A stretch of 34,561 nt of DNA from Chthoniobacterales bacterium (GCA_013815325.1 JACDGM010000049.1:1-34561); one strand, 5' to 3'; counted from the first letter of the stretch, positions 17,540 through 25,645 are shown. The notes: generated by a model from the sequence alone, not told the origin. Made by a program: numbers and translations.

Positions 17540-18034
17540 TTATAGGAGTTCTTGCGAGGCGACGACTTCCCACGATTCCACGTCCGCACGCGAGTTCGTT
17601 GAATCGGGACAGCGGATAACCGCGAGAGAATCGAAGAGGATGCTCGCGAAAGGCAACGCTATCGAGCGGGCGAGCTGCGCTTTGCGCTCTTCACTGACCT
17701 CAGCGTAGAGCAGGCTGATGTGCGGATCGAAGGCGCCGGTATTTCCTATGCCTAACGAGTGGCGCAAGGTTGCCAATTTCTCGGAAAATTCCAGCCTAAC
17801 GAAAAGCGTTCTGGTGAATTGAGCGGTGAAATCGAGCCCCACCGCGCGCAGGCGAATCGGCTCGCAAGCAAAGTCCTTGAGCGAATTGAGCGATCCCGAA
17901 CCTAAGGTCAGATGCGGTTCGAAGAGCGGCGCTTTGTATTCTGTCGCCAGCCGCGCCACAAGCGCACGCAGCGCTGCACGCGCGGGCTCCGCCGGGAGCA
18001 GCCAAAGCACGGTGGCCGCGCGTTCGTTAGGCAT
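17540..18034 (-). CDS. 2H-type phosphodiesterase: cyclic phosphodiesterase / 2'-5' RNA ligase-like
   Basis: 164 residues from the ATG at 18034, directly followed by an 8-mer copy (MPNER). The frame continues to an ATG at 18121, but residues between look non-coding and would touch the divergent neighbour's start. The two signature motifs of the 2H phosphoesterase superfamily are present: PHLTLG (HLT 41-43) and PHISLLY (HIS 105-107). The family hydrolyses or forms 2',3'-cyclic or 2'-5' phosphodiester bonds in RNA or small nucleotides. The WLLP opening and EYKAPLFEPHLTL spacing resemble the cyclic-phosphodiesterase branch more than LigT/ThpR. Three 8-mer copies lie inside. It is divergent from the DUF2237 gene. 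Confidence 0.72.
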   Translation of the reverse strand: MPNERAATVLWLLPAEPARAALRALVARLATEYKAPLFEPHLTLGSGSLNSLKDFACEPIRLRAVGLDFTAQFTRTLFVRLEFSEKLATLRHSLGIGNTGAFDPHISLLYAEVSEERKAQLARSIALPFASILFDSLAVIRCPDSTNSRADVESWEVVASQELL

Positions 18035-18119
18035 TTCCCGCATCGCTGCATTCTGCACCGGAAACTGCGCGGATGAAATATTGATGGAGCGCGCGGCGGT
18101 CGCCGCCGTAAAGTTCGCC

Positions 18120-18479
18120 ATGCTTACGAATGTCCTTGGAACCGAACTGCGCGCTTGTTGCAGCGACCCGGCAACGGGATTTTACCGCGACGGTTATTGC
18201 CGGACCGGCCCGGATGACACCGGTTTGCACACGGTCTGCGCGGAGATGACCCGAGAATTTCTGGATTACTCGGTTCTGATGGGCAACGACCTCGTGACGC
18301 CGCATCCGCAATGGGGCTTTGCCGGCCTGGAGCCGGGCGATCGCTGGTGCATTTGCGTGTCGCGGTGGAAGCAGGCGCTGGAGCGCGGAGTGGCGCCGCC
18401 GGTAGATCTGGCGGCGACGCACAGTTCGGCGGTGGAATTTGTGACCTTGGAAGAGCTGCAAGCGCACGCTGTGCGATAG
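18120..18479 (+). CDS. DUF2237 family protein
   Basis: 119 residues from ATG 18120. The whole chain follows the DUF2237 pattern: NVLGTELRACCSDPATGFYRDG, CRTGPDDTGLHTVCAEMTREFL, GNDLVTPHPQWGFAGLEPGDRWCICVSRW, and GVAPPVDLAATHSSAVEFV. It is full length for the family. Conserved cysteines (CCSDP, GYC, HTVC, WCIC) suggest a metal site, but the biochemical role is not known to me. It stands alone, divergent from the 2H phosphodiesterase and followed by the debris of the beta-strand protein on the other strand. Confidence 0.9.
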   Translation: MLTNVLGTELRACCSDPATGFYRDGYCRTGPDDTGLHTVCAEMTREFLDYSVLMGNDLVTPHPQWGFAGLEPGDRWCICVSRWKQALERGVAPPVDLAATHSSAVEFVTLEELQAHAVR

Positions 18480-18613
18480 GATCGCAAGGGCCTCAAGCAT
18501 CGAGTGCGGTATAGGCCTGTCCATTTGCGATCAGCGCGCAGCGCAGTTACTTCATCCAGCTGCAAACGTTACCGCTCGCATTCCAAGTCCACGGCTGGCG
18601 GTCTCTGACAGAG

Positions 18614-19189
18614 CTATGGCACGACTGTCAGCGTCAAGTCATTGCCATCGCCGCCTTCGTAGTTAGCTTGGAAGCTGTTCCCGCTGGCGTTGCAGGCTAG
18701 GCCATGGGGAGATTGCTGAATGTGCCTGCGATCGGTCCGCGATCGCGCGCCGACTAACGGGATGTTTGATCTCACCGCGCGAGTTGTTGTTAATCACCGT
18801 GAAGACGGTCCGGTCGGAATGAGGCGACTTCTGATGCCGATAAAGGAGAAGAGTGCGCCACTATTAATTGTTATTCCCTTTGCAGCGACCTTGCTTCCCA
18901 CGGCCAGAGGACCGGTTCCGAGATAGACCGCACTGGGTCGGGTCCATCTCTGTTCTTCGGCGATAACCCGGATGCAGCAAACGCCACCCTTATCGCCGAT
19001 GGCCGAGCAATATCCGACGGTCCAACAGGCACGGTTCTTGGCATCCAATTGTTGGGATTGTTCCAGTCGCCACTTGGCGGATTGAGTTTCCAGGTGGCGC
19101 TCCGGGCACAGCTCGTCGAACGTTGATGAAAAAGCGAGTTGGACCAAGCCGAGGTAACCCGGCAGCCGGAGGTAAAAAGGCGTTTTCAT
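18614..19189 (-). pseudogene. Wrecked beta-strand-repeat exported protein, both ends preserved
   Basis: The minus strand begins at ATG 19189 with a signal-peptide-like MKTPFYLRLPGYLGLVQLAF. It then, in a shifted frame near 19085, gives TWKLNPPSGDWNNPNNWMP, the hallmark opening of Verrucomicrobial beta-strand proteins. A third section reads GITINSGALFSFIGI and, shifted again, GTVFTVINNNS. The ending NSFQANYEGGDGNDLTLTVVP stops at TAG 18616-18614. Intact relatives are usually many hundreds of residues, so there has been a large internal deletion plus several frameshifts. The ending nearly repeats the scrap at 789-880. No complete product can be made. The interval 19190-19427 shows nothing I can support. 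Confidence 0.75.
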
Positions 19190-19427
19190 TGCCTGATTAC
19201 GTCAGATGGCACTGCCAAAGTAAAAACTCCTCTTTGTGAGGCAAAAGAGCCAACAGGCCTCTGCTGCAGAACCGTCGCCATCCGTCTCACCTTTCGAAGC
19301 GAAGGAGACCCCGCTCAGAATTCTGGTGTCGGGGCTATGGCTGAGACTTCCCGGTCGCCTCTCATCGATTCAGTCCCTGAATTATACCCTTCTACCCCGG
19401 GATTGTATGTCGTCCAGAATAAGGCGC

Positions 19428-19501
19428 TGGCTGCCTCGCAAGGACTCGAACCTTGGCAAAGAGATCCAGAATCTCTCGTGCTACCATTACACCACGAGGC
19501 A
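19428..19501 (-). tRNA. tRNA-Gln (anticodon CUG)
   Basis: On the minus strand the 74 bases fold as a tRNA. The acceptor stem is TGCCTCG with CGAGGCA; the D arm contains GGTGTAATGGTAGC. The anticodon stem is AGAGA/TCTCT around TTCTGGA, giving anticodon CTG. The T arm has GGTTCGAGTCC. G is the discriminator base and CCA is encoded at 19430-19428. The CUG anticodon and the weak U-rich first D positions fit glutamine. A protein-like frame across the same bases is a shadow. Confidence 0.93.
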
Positions 19502-19560
19502 CTGAAAGGGAATGAGACCTAACGCTCGCTCGTGAAGCTGCGCAAGTCACTTTCACCGCC

Positions 19561-19600
19561 GCCGCTTCGTGGCACGACTCCATCTCTTGCACGAAGCGGC
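19561..19600 (-). terminator. Strong hairpin downstream of tadA
   Basis: GCCGCTTCGTG (19561-19571) and its exact complement CACGAAGCGGC (19590-19600) form an 11-base stem with an 18-base loop. It lies just past the stop of the leftward tadA gene and before tRNA-Gln. No T run follows, so this could be a terminator or a transcript-protecting hairpin. Confidence 0.4.
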
Positions 19601-19612
19601 CAGGAGCGAAGG

Positions 19613-20104
19613 TCAACCCGGCGTGACCTCGTTAGGCGGGCGCTGCGCGCGGAAAAAGCTCTGGAGCAGCCGGGCGCATTCCTCGCCGAGCACACCGCCG
19701 GTTATGTCGCATTGGTGGTTGAGCGAGGGGTTTTGCAGAAGGTTCAACAAGCCGCCAGCCGCGCCCCCGCGCGGATCGGCGCAGCCGAAAATGACACGCC
19801 GCGCCCGCACATGGACGAGCGCGCCGGCGCACATTGGGCACGGTTCTTTAGTCACATAAAGATCGCAATCGGTCAGCCGCCAGTTCCCAACCGCGGCCGC
19901 GGCCTGGGTGAGCGCGAGCATCTCCGCGTGCGCGGTCGCGTCCTTCAGCAGTTCGACCTGATTAAAGGCGCGCGCGATGATTCTCCCCTCGCGCACGACG
20001 ACGGCGCCGATCGGCACCTCCTCGGCTTCGTAGGCGCGCCTCCCCTGGCGGAGCGCTTCGCTCATGAAATAAGCGTCGCTTTGCAGGTCGATGATCGGCT
20101 CCAT
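19613..20104 (-). CDS. tadA: tRNA adenosine(34) deaminase TadA
   Basis: 163 residues from ATG 20104. It deaminates adenosine 34 of tRNA-Arg(ACG) to inosine, and is zinc dependent and cytoplasmic. Signature residues are HAE (H59, E61) and PCPMC (C89, C92), the zinc and proton-shuttle ligands. EVPIGAVVV, FNQVELLKDATAHAEMLAL, DCDLYVTKEPCPMCAGAL and GCADPRGGAAGGLLNLL are all typical. The SLNHQCDITGGVLGEECARLLQSFF tail matches the usual C-terminal helix. The last residues PPNEVTPG contain an 8-mer copy. It is divergent from the YihY-type gene, with about 40 bp between starts. Confidence 0.93.
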   Translation of the reverse strand: MEPIIDLQSDAYFMSEALRQGRRAYEAEEVPIGAVVVREGRIIARAFNQVELLKDATAHAEMLALTQAAAAVGNWRLTDCDLYVTKEPCPMCAGALVHVRARRVIFGCADPRGGAAGGLLNLLQNPSLNHQCDITGGVLGEECARLLQSFFRAQRPPNEVTPG

Positions 20105-20143
20105 CTTGACGGTCTTGCTTTTAAACTTCCACTGCTTCCGCTA

Positions 20144-21109
20144 ATGAACGGAGAGATGAAATCGGAAAAAGAGAAATTTCACCTCGTGCGTTCGTGGGGG
20201 CCGCTCTTCGCCCAGAGTTTCAACGACTGGATGGAAGATCGCGCGCTCCGCTTCAGCGCGGCCCTCGCCTATTACTCGATCTTCGCCATGGCGCCGCTCG
20301 TCATCATCGCCATCTCGGTCGCTGGCTTGATCTTCGGGCAGCAAGCGGCGCGCGGGGAGGTGTATCAACAAATCGAGTGGCTACTCGGATCAAAAGGCGC
20401 GGCGGAAATCCAGACGCTCATTCAAGCTTCGAGTGACGCGCACAAAAGTCTGCTCGCGACCGTCGTCGGCATCGTCACTTTGCTCATCGGCGCTTCGGGC
20501 GTTTTTGGTCAATTGAAGGACGCGCTCAATTCCATCTGGGGCGTGCGGCTGAAACCGGGCGGTGGCGTGATGGCTTCGCTCCAGGAATATCTGCTCTCGT
20601 TCTCGATGGTCCTGGGGGTCGGCTTTCTCCTCATCATCTCGCTCCTTCTCAGCGCCGTGCTCCAGGCGGTCAATAATTTCATGACCGGTTACCTGCCGAT
20701 CCCGAGTTTCGTCATGCCACTCACGGCGCTGATTAGTTTCGCGATTCTGGTCGTGCTCTTCGCCCTGATTTTCAAAGTGCTGCCGGACGTAGAGATCGGC
20801 TGGGAAGACGTCTGGATCGGCGCCACCGTCACCGCGATCCTCTTCGCGGTCGGCAAATATTTGCTCAGCCTTTATCTCGGCACGAGCAGCGTCGCCTCCA
20901 GTTTCGGGGCGGCCGGCGCGCTCATTCTCGTGCTTGTTTGGGTTTACTATTCGACCACGATTTTCCTCCTCGGAGCCGAGTTCACCAAAGTCTATGCCGA
21001 TCGCTACGGGTCCGGCATTCAGCCGAGCAGCAAAGCATGTTTTGTGAGCGCGGAGATGCGCGCCGAGCAAGGGCTGGCCAAGGCGGAAGAGGCCGCGCCC
21101 GCGGCCTAA
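20144..21109 (+). CDS. yihY: YihY/BrkB family inner-membrane protein
   Basis: 321 residues from ATG 20144; an ATG at 20156 sits too close behind GGAG to be clearly better. The frame is open far upstream, but that part is antisense to tadA and not real. About six membrane segments are visible: AALAYYSIFAMAPLVIIAISVAGLIF, LLATVVGIVTLLIGASGVFGQL, LSFSMVLGVGFLLIISLLLSAVL, PLTALISFAILVVLFALIF, IGATVTAILFAVGKYLLSLYLG, and AAGALILVLVWVYYSTTIFLLGAEF. The RALRFSAALAYYS and GAEFTKVYADRYG motifs define the family, once misnamed RNase BN, whose transport or envelope role is unclear. Its stop codon TAA (21107-21109) lies inside an 8-mer copy. Confidence 0.9.
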   Translation: MNGEMKSEKEKFHLVRSWGPLFAQSFNDWMEDRALRFSAALAYYSIFAMAPLVIIAISVAGLIFGQQAARGEVYQQIEWLLGSKGAAEIQTLIQASSDAHKSLLATVVGIVTLLIGASGVFGQLKDALNSIWGVRLKPGGGVMASLQEYLLSFSMVLGVGFLLIISLLLSAVLQAVNNFMTGYLPIPSFVMPLTALISFAILVVLFALIFKVLPDVEIGWEDVWIGATVTAILFAVGKYLLSLYLGTSSVASSFGAAGALILVLVWVYYSTTIFLLGAEFTKVYADRYGSGIQPSSKACFVSAEMRAEQGLAKAEEAAPAA

Positions 21110-21183
21110 CGACCGACTGTTTCCAGCCACTCCAGCGGCTGGCATACGACCGTCTCTTCGGGAGGCGGCGAAATAAGGATGCG

Positions 21184-21831
21184 ATGAAAAAAATAATCAT
21201 CTTTTGGCTCGCCTGCTGCGCGGCGGCGGCGGCCGCAAGCGCCGGCACGGAGCAGGAAATCGTCGATCAATCAGCGGCTGTCCTCCGCGAATTTTACCGC
21301 ATGCCGGAGCGGCAGATTCCCCGCCGGGTGCTGAACGCTGCGCGCGGGCTCGCCATCATTCGCGTGCTCAAAGTCGGATTTGGTTTCAGCGGAAAAGGCG
21401 GCCAGGGTGTGGTCGTGGCGCGGACGGGCCGCGGCTGGTCGGGCCCGTCGTTCATTGGCTTGGGCGGCGCCGGCTGGGGATTGCAGATCGGTGCGGAGCT
21501 GAGCGATTTTATTTTTGTTCTCAATACCGACGCAGCGGTGCGCGCCTTTTCGCGCGACGGAAATGTGAAACTCGGCGCCGATGTCAGCGCGTCGGCTGGG
21601 CCGGTCGGTCGCGATTTGCAGGCGGATGTGACGACGACCGCGGCCGTCTATGCTTACAGCCGGAGCAAGGGATTATTCGCTGGAGTCTCCGTGGAAGGCG
21701 CCGTTATCGCCACGCAGAAAACGGCGAACGCCCGCTACTACGGGCGCGAAGTGGGATCGCGCGAGATTTTGCAAGGGCGCGTCTCGCCGCCACCCGGAAC
21801 CGCGAATTTGCTTCGCCTGCTCGGTCGTTAG
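21184..21831 (+). CDS. Exported SYLF-domain (Ysc84/DUF500) lipid-binding protein
   Basis: 215 residues from ATG 21184, preceded by AAGGA at good spacing. The signal peptide is MKKIIIFWLACCAAAAAASAG. The SYLF domain follows: VLREFYRMPERQIPRRVLNAARGLAIIRVLKVGFGFSGKGGQGVVVAR, GWSGPSFIGLGGAGWGLQIGAE, FIFVLNTDAAVRAF, GADVSASAGPVGRD and VYAYSRSKGLFAGVSVEG. The domain binds phosphoinositides in eukaryotes; bacterial members are periplasmic or outer-membrane proteins of uncertain role. It probably forms a unit with the YihY-type gene 74 bp upstream and the secreted protein downstream. Its stop TAG (21829-21831) lies inside an 8-mer copy. Confidence 0.88.
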   Translation: MKKIIIFWLACCAAAAAASAGTEQEIVDQSAAVLREFYRMPERQIPRRVLNAARGLAIIRVLKVGFGFSGKGGQGVVVARTGRGWSGPSFIGLGGAGWGLQIGAELSDFIFVLNTDAAVRAFSRDGNVKLGADVSASAGPVGRDLQADVTTTAAVYAYSRSKGLFAGVSVEGAVIATQKTANARYYGREVGSREILQGRVSPPPGTANLLRLLGR

Positions 21832-21897
21832 GCAGAGCCGCCCGGGCCGGCGCGATTCCGCTTTACACATCTGAATCGGTTGCGGCAAGGTCGCGGC

Positions 21898-22413
21898 GTG
21901 CGTTGGTTTTTGTTGTCGCTGGGCCTGATGATTTTCGCTTCCGCCGCACAGGCGCAGGAGCAGGAGCACAAGCTCGTCGACCGCCTCCTGCGGCCCGATA
22001 CGACGCTAAGCAATTCGGACCAGGACAAACAATTCACGGCGGTCGAAGGCACCTCGAGCGATAAAAAATTCGTCGTGAGGCAATTTTATTCCGGCGGCGC
22101 GAGGCCGGCGAAAAGCTTTTCGGGAGGAAAAAGTTTCCTCTCCAAAATCTTCCGAGCCGGCAAGTATGCGCGCGCTGAAGCGGCGGCGAATACCGGACCG
22201 AACGCGCAGCTCGCCCATACTGGCAGGCAATTCCAAACGAGCAAAAGCTCTCTCGTTCGCAAATCGTCCTTCGCGGGCGAAAGCGCGAAAACGCGAGACT
22301 ATGCGGACAACCGGCCTTTCCTCGGGGAAGGCACCCGCCAGAAGCAACTCAGCCAGCAGGATCATCCGATGACGATCGACGAAGTACGGGAGCTGCTGAA
22401 CAAGAGCAGGTAG
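21898..22413 (+). CDS. Exported protein of unknown function
   Basis: 171 residues from GTG 21898, with AAGG about nine bases upstream. The frame can be extended to a TTG at 21880, but the GTG gives a cleaner signal peptide, VRWFLLSLGLMIFASAAQAQ. The mature part is basic, rich in serine, glycine and lysine, and has no hydrophobic segment. It contains LVDRLLRPDTTLSNSDQDKQF, KFVVRQFYSGG and a helical tail DHPMTIDEVRELLNKSR that could be a docking helix. I recognise no family. It follows the SYLF gene by 66 bp on the same strand and is followed by tyrS 40 bp later, so they may share a transcript. Confidence 0.72.
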   Translation: MRWFLLSLGLMIFASAAQAQEQEHKLVDRLLRPDTTLSNSDQDKQFTAVEGTSSDKKFVVRQFYSGGARPAKSFSGGKSFLSKIFRAGKYARAEAAANTGPNAQLAHTGRQFQTSKSSLVRKSSFAGESAKTRDYADNRPFLGEGTRQKQLSQQDHPMTIDEVRELLNKSR

Positions 22414-22453
22414 CGCGCGGTTGAAGCCGGCGTAAGCTGGCGCACTTTGCGGG

Positions 22454-23626
22454 ATGGACCCGGCCGAAGCATTTTCCCGCCTCAAGATCGGCGCGGCGCA
22501 AATCATCAGCGAAGCGGAGCTGCGCCAGAAACTGTCGTTAGGCAGACCGCTTCGCGTCAAACTCGGAGTCGATCCCACGAGCGCCGACTTACATCTCGGC
22601 CACACGCTTCTGCTGCAGAAGCTGCGGCAATTTCAGGAACTCGGCCACGAGGCGATCCTCATCATCGGCGATTTCACCGCCATGATTGGCGATCCGAGCG
22701 GCCGGTCCGCGGCGCGACCGCAATTGGCCCACGAGCAGGTGCTGGCCAACGCCGAGAGCTACCGCGCGCAAGCGTTTCAGATTCTCGATCCGCAACGGAC
22801 CCGAATTGTTTCCAACGGCGACTGGTTCAAGCCGATGCTGTTCGCAGAAGTGATCCGGCTAAACAGCCGGGTGACGCTGCAACAACTGCTCCAGCGCGAA
22901 GATTTCAAGGGCCGGGTCGAAGCGCAGCAGCCGATCCGCGCGCACGAGATTCAATATCCGATCATGCAAGGGTGGGACTCCGTGCAGGTGCAGGCCGATG
23001 TGGAGCTCGGCGGGACGGATCAGCTTTTCAATATTCTCGTGGGACGCGATCTGCAGAAGGAGGAAGGGCAGGCGCAACAGGTCGTGTTTCTGATGCCGAT
23101 CCTGGAAGGGCTCGACGGCGTGCAGAAAATGAGCAAGAGCCTCGGCAACTACGTCGGGATCAAGGAATCGCCTAACGAGATGTTCGGCAAGCTCATGAGC
23201 ATTTCCGATGCGTTGATGGCGCGCTACTACCCGCTCCTCCTCGGCCGCGAGCTTTCGGCGGAGCCGCACCCGATGGCGGCAAAAAAGAAACTCGCGCAGG
23301 AAATCGTCGCCACTTATCACTCCGCCGCGGCTGGCCGGCAGGCGCGGGCGGACTGGGAACGCCGCTTCAGCGAAAAACGCCTCGACGAGGCGGCACTGCC
23401 CGAGTTTGCGCCCGCGGGGGATGAGCGGAACATCGTCTCGCTCGTCGTCGCGGCGTATCGCGACGTCTTCAGCCTAACGAAATCGCGCGGCGACGTTCGG
23501 CGGCTCGTGGATCAAGGGAGCGTGCAACTTCGAGGCGAGAAACTCCGCAACGTCCAAGCCGCCCTCACTCTCCAACCGGGCGACGTGCTCCGCCTCGACA
23601 AGACGCGCGCGGTCCGCATAAAGTAA
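22454..23626 (+). CDS. tyrS: Tyrosyl-tRNA synthetase
   Basis: 390 residues from ATG 22454. Class I synthetase that attaches tyrosine to tRNA-Tyr using ATP. VKLGVDPTSADLHLGH (HIGH-like 47-50), IGDFTAMIGDPSGRS, YPIMQGWDSVQVQADVELGGTDQLFNI and LDGVQKMSKSLGNYVG (KMSKS 225-229) are all present. The C-terminal S4 RNA-binding domain runs from about 325 (SLTKSRGDVRRLVDQGSVQLRGEKL). The short form with VKLGVDPT and GGTDQ places it in the TyrZ-like branch rather than the E. coli TyrS branch. Three 8-mer copies read SLG, PNE and LTK. A bidirectional terminator follows. Confidence 0.95.
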   Translation: MDPAEAFSRLKIGAAQIISEAELRQKLSLGRPLRVKLGVDPTSADLHLGHTLLLQKLRQFQELGHEAILIIGDFTAMIGDPSGRSAARPQLAHEQVLANAESYRAQAFQILDPQRTRIVSNGDWFKPMLFAEVIRLNSRVTLQQLLQREDFKGRVEAQQPIRAHEIQYPIMQGWDSVQVQADVELGGTDQLFNILVGRDLQKEEGQAQQVVFLMPILEGLDGVQKMSKSLGNYVGIKESPNEMFGKLMSISDALMARYYPLLLGRELSAEPHPMAAKKKLAQEIVATYHSAAAGRQARADWERRFSEKRLDEAALPEFAPAGDERNIVSLVVAAYRDVFSLTKSRGDVRRLVDQGSVQLRGEKLRNVQAALTLQPGDVLRLDKTRAVRIK

Positions 23627-23665
23627 AAAAGCGCGAACCGGCCACCCAGCCGATCCGCGCCTTTT
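23625..23665. terminator. Bidirectional rho-independent terminator
   Basis: A GC-rich stem (23631-23642 with 23649-23660, ten of twelve pairs) and a six-base loop are flanked by AAAAAA on the left and CTTTTAA on the right. It can therefore end both rightward tyrS transcription and leftward transcription of the gene at 23687-24163. Confidence 0.75.
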
Positions 23666-23686
23666 AATGGAGAAAACTGTCGCTCG

Positions 23687-24163
23687 TTAGGCCCGAAGCG
23701 GCTCAAACATGGCGTAGGCGGGCACGCGCTCCGCCACTGGGGTGGCCACCCCTTCGAAATGAGCGCGCAGGCTGCGCAGCTCCGAGGTCAGAAAGGCATC
23801 GACGAAGCCGAGCTTCCGATCCAGCCACGCATAAAGCTTATTCTGGATTTCGTAATGCACCGCCAGAGTCACCTCCGTGCAATCGGGGCGGACTGACGAG
23901 AATTCCACCAGCCCCATGAGATCGATATTGCCGCCCCACGATTCGAAAGCGAATTGGTCCGGTGAATCGGTCTCGATCGCTGCCATCACCGTTTCGGCTT
24001 CAAAACCGAGTGGCCCACGGAAGCTGAAGTCGAGCGTCTTGGATGAGGTGACGGTCGCTTTCGTCACCCTGACGAACTGGCGCCGATACGATTGAATGCT
24101 GGTGAGGCGGGTTTTGCACTCGTCCAGCGACTGGCTCATGTGAAGGGTTTTTTGTAGCATCAT
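23687..24163 (-). CDS. SRPBCC-like protein of unknown function
   Basis: 158 residues from ATG 24163; an ATG at 24139 (MSQSLDECKTRL) is a fair alternative. The pattern fits the SRPBCC/polyketide-cyclase fold that binds hydrophobic ligands: ATVTSSKTLDFSFRGPLGFEAETVMAAIE, then FAFESWGGNIDLMGLVEFSSVRPDCTEVTLAVHYEIQ, and a C-terminal helix KLGFVDAFLTSELRSLRAHFEGV. No catalytic residues can be assigned. The TAA stop (23689-23687) lies inside an 8-mer copy. Upstream is a possible operator at 24250-24272, shared with the broken AraC gene. Confidence 0.65.
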   Translation of the reverse strand: MMLQKTLHMSQSLDECKTRLTSIQSYRRQFVRVTKATVTSSKTLDFSFRGPLGFEAETVMAAIETDSPDQFAFESWGGNIDLMGLVEFSSVRPDCTEVTLAVHYEIQNKLYAWLDRKLGFVDAFLTSELRSLRAHFEGVATPVAERVPAYAMFEPLRA

Positions 24164-24249
24164 AGGTTTGGTGAGGTTGGTTGCGGCTGTTTGAGCAACG
24201 CATGTGCCAGCGCCTTTATACCTACGTGAACCGTTTTACGGCGCGTATT

Positions 24250-24272
24250 TTGTGTGTCTATCCGATACACAA
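24250..24272. promoter_or_regulatory. Possible operator: imperfect palindrome between divergent genes
   Basis: TTGTGTGTC (24250-24258) and GATACACAA (24264-24272) are inverted arms matching at eight of nine positions with a five-base centre. It sits in the 229-bp gap between the SRPBCC-like gene and the AraC remnant, where a regulator site would be expected. An 8-mer copy at 24331-24338 lies in the same gap. Confidence 0.3.
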
Positions 24273-24392
24273 GTGTAAACATCCGCTCTTCCGAATTCTT
24301 ATCAATCGCATCGTCGGACCGATTTGCCGGCCTAACGAGAAGGAAGTTTAGATCGCCACGAGCTCGTGCAAGAGTTAAGTGAAGAGCCTGTT

Positions 24393-25149
24393 ATGACCAC
24401 AAACCCGCACGTCAAATTCCACGGCAACACTCTGCAGCGTCGTGACGTCGCGGGATTTTCGGTGCGAGAAATCGTTCATCCACCGGGCGTTTTCATTCCG
24501 CGACATTCGCATGAGCACGCTCATGTCGGTTTCATCCTCCGTGTCGTATATCTCGCCGGGTCTAACCCACACCGACGATTTCCGCAAAGGTGTGCACTGT
24601 CTTGTCTTCGAGATTGCGCCTGAACGACTGGGTCGCGTGCAACAGCTTCTCACGCTGCCGGAGCCGATTTTCATTCGCGGCGGGCCAGCCGCCTGGCTGG
24701 CGATGCGGCTCTACCGCGAGGCTCGTCGATCCGACGAAGCGTCGTCGCTCGCGATGGAAGGATTGGCTCTCGAAATCCTGGCTGAGTTATCGCGCGAGCA
24801 AGCTTCTCCTGCGCACAAAAAGCCGCCGCGCTGGTTGCGAGAGACGCAAGAGTTTCTGCACGCCCGCTTCGAGAAAACCGTGACCCACGACCAACTGGGA
24901 AGAATGGTCCATATTCATCCAGTCCATCTCGCGACGGTTTTTCGAAAGCACTTCGGTTGCACGATTGGCGAGTACCTGCGCAGATTACGCATTGAGTTTG
25001 CCTCACGCCAGCTGGAAAACTCCGATGATCCGCTTGGCGCGATTGCTTTTGCGGCGGGGTTTTCTGACCAGAGCCATTTCTCCAAAGTCTTCAAGCGCCA
25101 GACCGGGATGACGCCCGGCCAGTTCCGCTCCCAGCTCCGCAAACCTTAA
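24393..25149 (+). pseudogene. AraC family regulator, damaged by internal deletion and frameshift
   Basis: ATG 24393 opens a sensor domain (VKFHGNTLQRRDVAGFSVREIVHPPGVFIPRHSHEHAHVGFILR), the cupin start seen in AraC proteins. At about 24535 the match jumps to another frame, where SYISPGLTHTDDFRKGVHCLVFEIAPERL continues. The roughly 25-30 residues normally between are missing, so a deletion not divisible by three removed the cupin core. The rest is well preserved and ends with the two helix-turn-helix units (HDQLGRMVHIHPVHLATVFRKHFGCTIGEYLRRLRI and DDPLGAIAFAAGFSDQSHFSKVFKRQTGMTPGQFR). A DNA-binding fragment might still be made from an internal start. Neighbours suggest it once controlled the DoxX/dioxygenase pair or the SRPBCC gene. 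Confidence 0.72.
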
Positions 25150-25211
25150 ACGCGGACCAAGCGCTCGAACCATACAAGACACTTTCGCCTCGGTGTGTTT
25201 GATTTCGGCTA

Positions 25212-25643
25212 GTGAAGTTGCAAGCTAAAGAAAGCGGCGACGGCGGATTGCTCCTGCTTCGCGTCGGCATCGGTTTGATGTTTGCCTTGGTGCATGGACT
25301 TCCCAAGGTCCTCGGCGGCGTCTCGTTGTGGATCAAGCTCGGCGGCGCTTTCAACCGGCTCATTGGCGTTGATTTCGTGCCCGCCTTCTGGGGATTCATA
25401 GCGACCGTTGCTGAATTTGGCGGCGGCCTCTGCCTCGTGCTCGGGCTGTTTTTCCGTCCAGCATGCGGCCTGATGGTTTTTACCCTAACGATCGCCGCCT
25501 TCTCAATTCTCTGCGGAGGCTATGGGTTTGCGGCGGCCTCACAACCGATTGAACTCGGAGTCGTCTTGTTCAGCCTTCTTTTCACCGGTCCCGGCCGATT
25601 CACGTTTTCCCATGCGATCACTACAATCAGATCACGGAGTTAA
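25212..25643 (+). CDS. DoxX family membrane protein
   Basis: 143 residues from GTG 25212. Four membrane helices are visible: LLLLRVGIGLMFALVHGLPKVLGG, GFIATVAEFGGGLCLVLGLFF, GLMVFTLTIAAFSILCGG and IELGVVLFSLLFTGPGRFTF. LLRVGIGLMFAxHGLPK and AEFGGGLxLVLG are typical DoxX motifs. The family includes quinone-linked membrane subunits, but most members lack a known reaction. It ends two bases before the next ATG, so it is co-translated with the lipoprotein dioxygenase, suggesting a shared envelope redox function. One 8-mer copy reads LTI. Confidence 0.82.
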   Translation: MKLQAKESGDGGLLLLRVGIGLMFALVHGLPKVLGGVSLWIKLGGAFNRLIGVDFVPAFWGFIATVAEFGGGLCLVLGLFFRPACGLMVFTLTIAAFSILCGGYGFAAASQPIELGVVLFSLLFTGPGRFTFSHAITTIRSRS

Positions 25644-25645
25644 TT

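Noticed and set aside
18035..18121. Earlier start of the 2H phosphodiesterase, which would make the start codons of two divergent genes share CATG
   Set aside because: The extra residues have no family match, and the conserved part starts after the internal ATG at 18034; the shared CATG is probably chance.
19236..19522. Protein-like frames across the tRNA
   Set aside because: They translate the tRNA-Gln sequence, whose full cloverleaf is convincing.
19532..20143. Long plus-strand extension ahead of the YihY-type protein
   Set aside because: It is the antisense of tadA and lacks protein character; the membrane protein begins at 20144.
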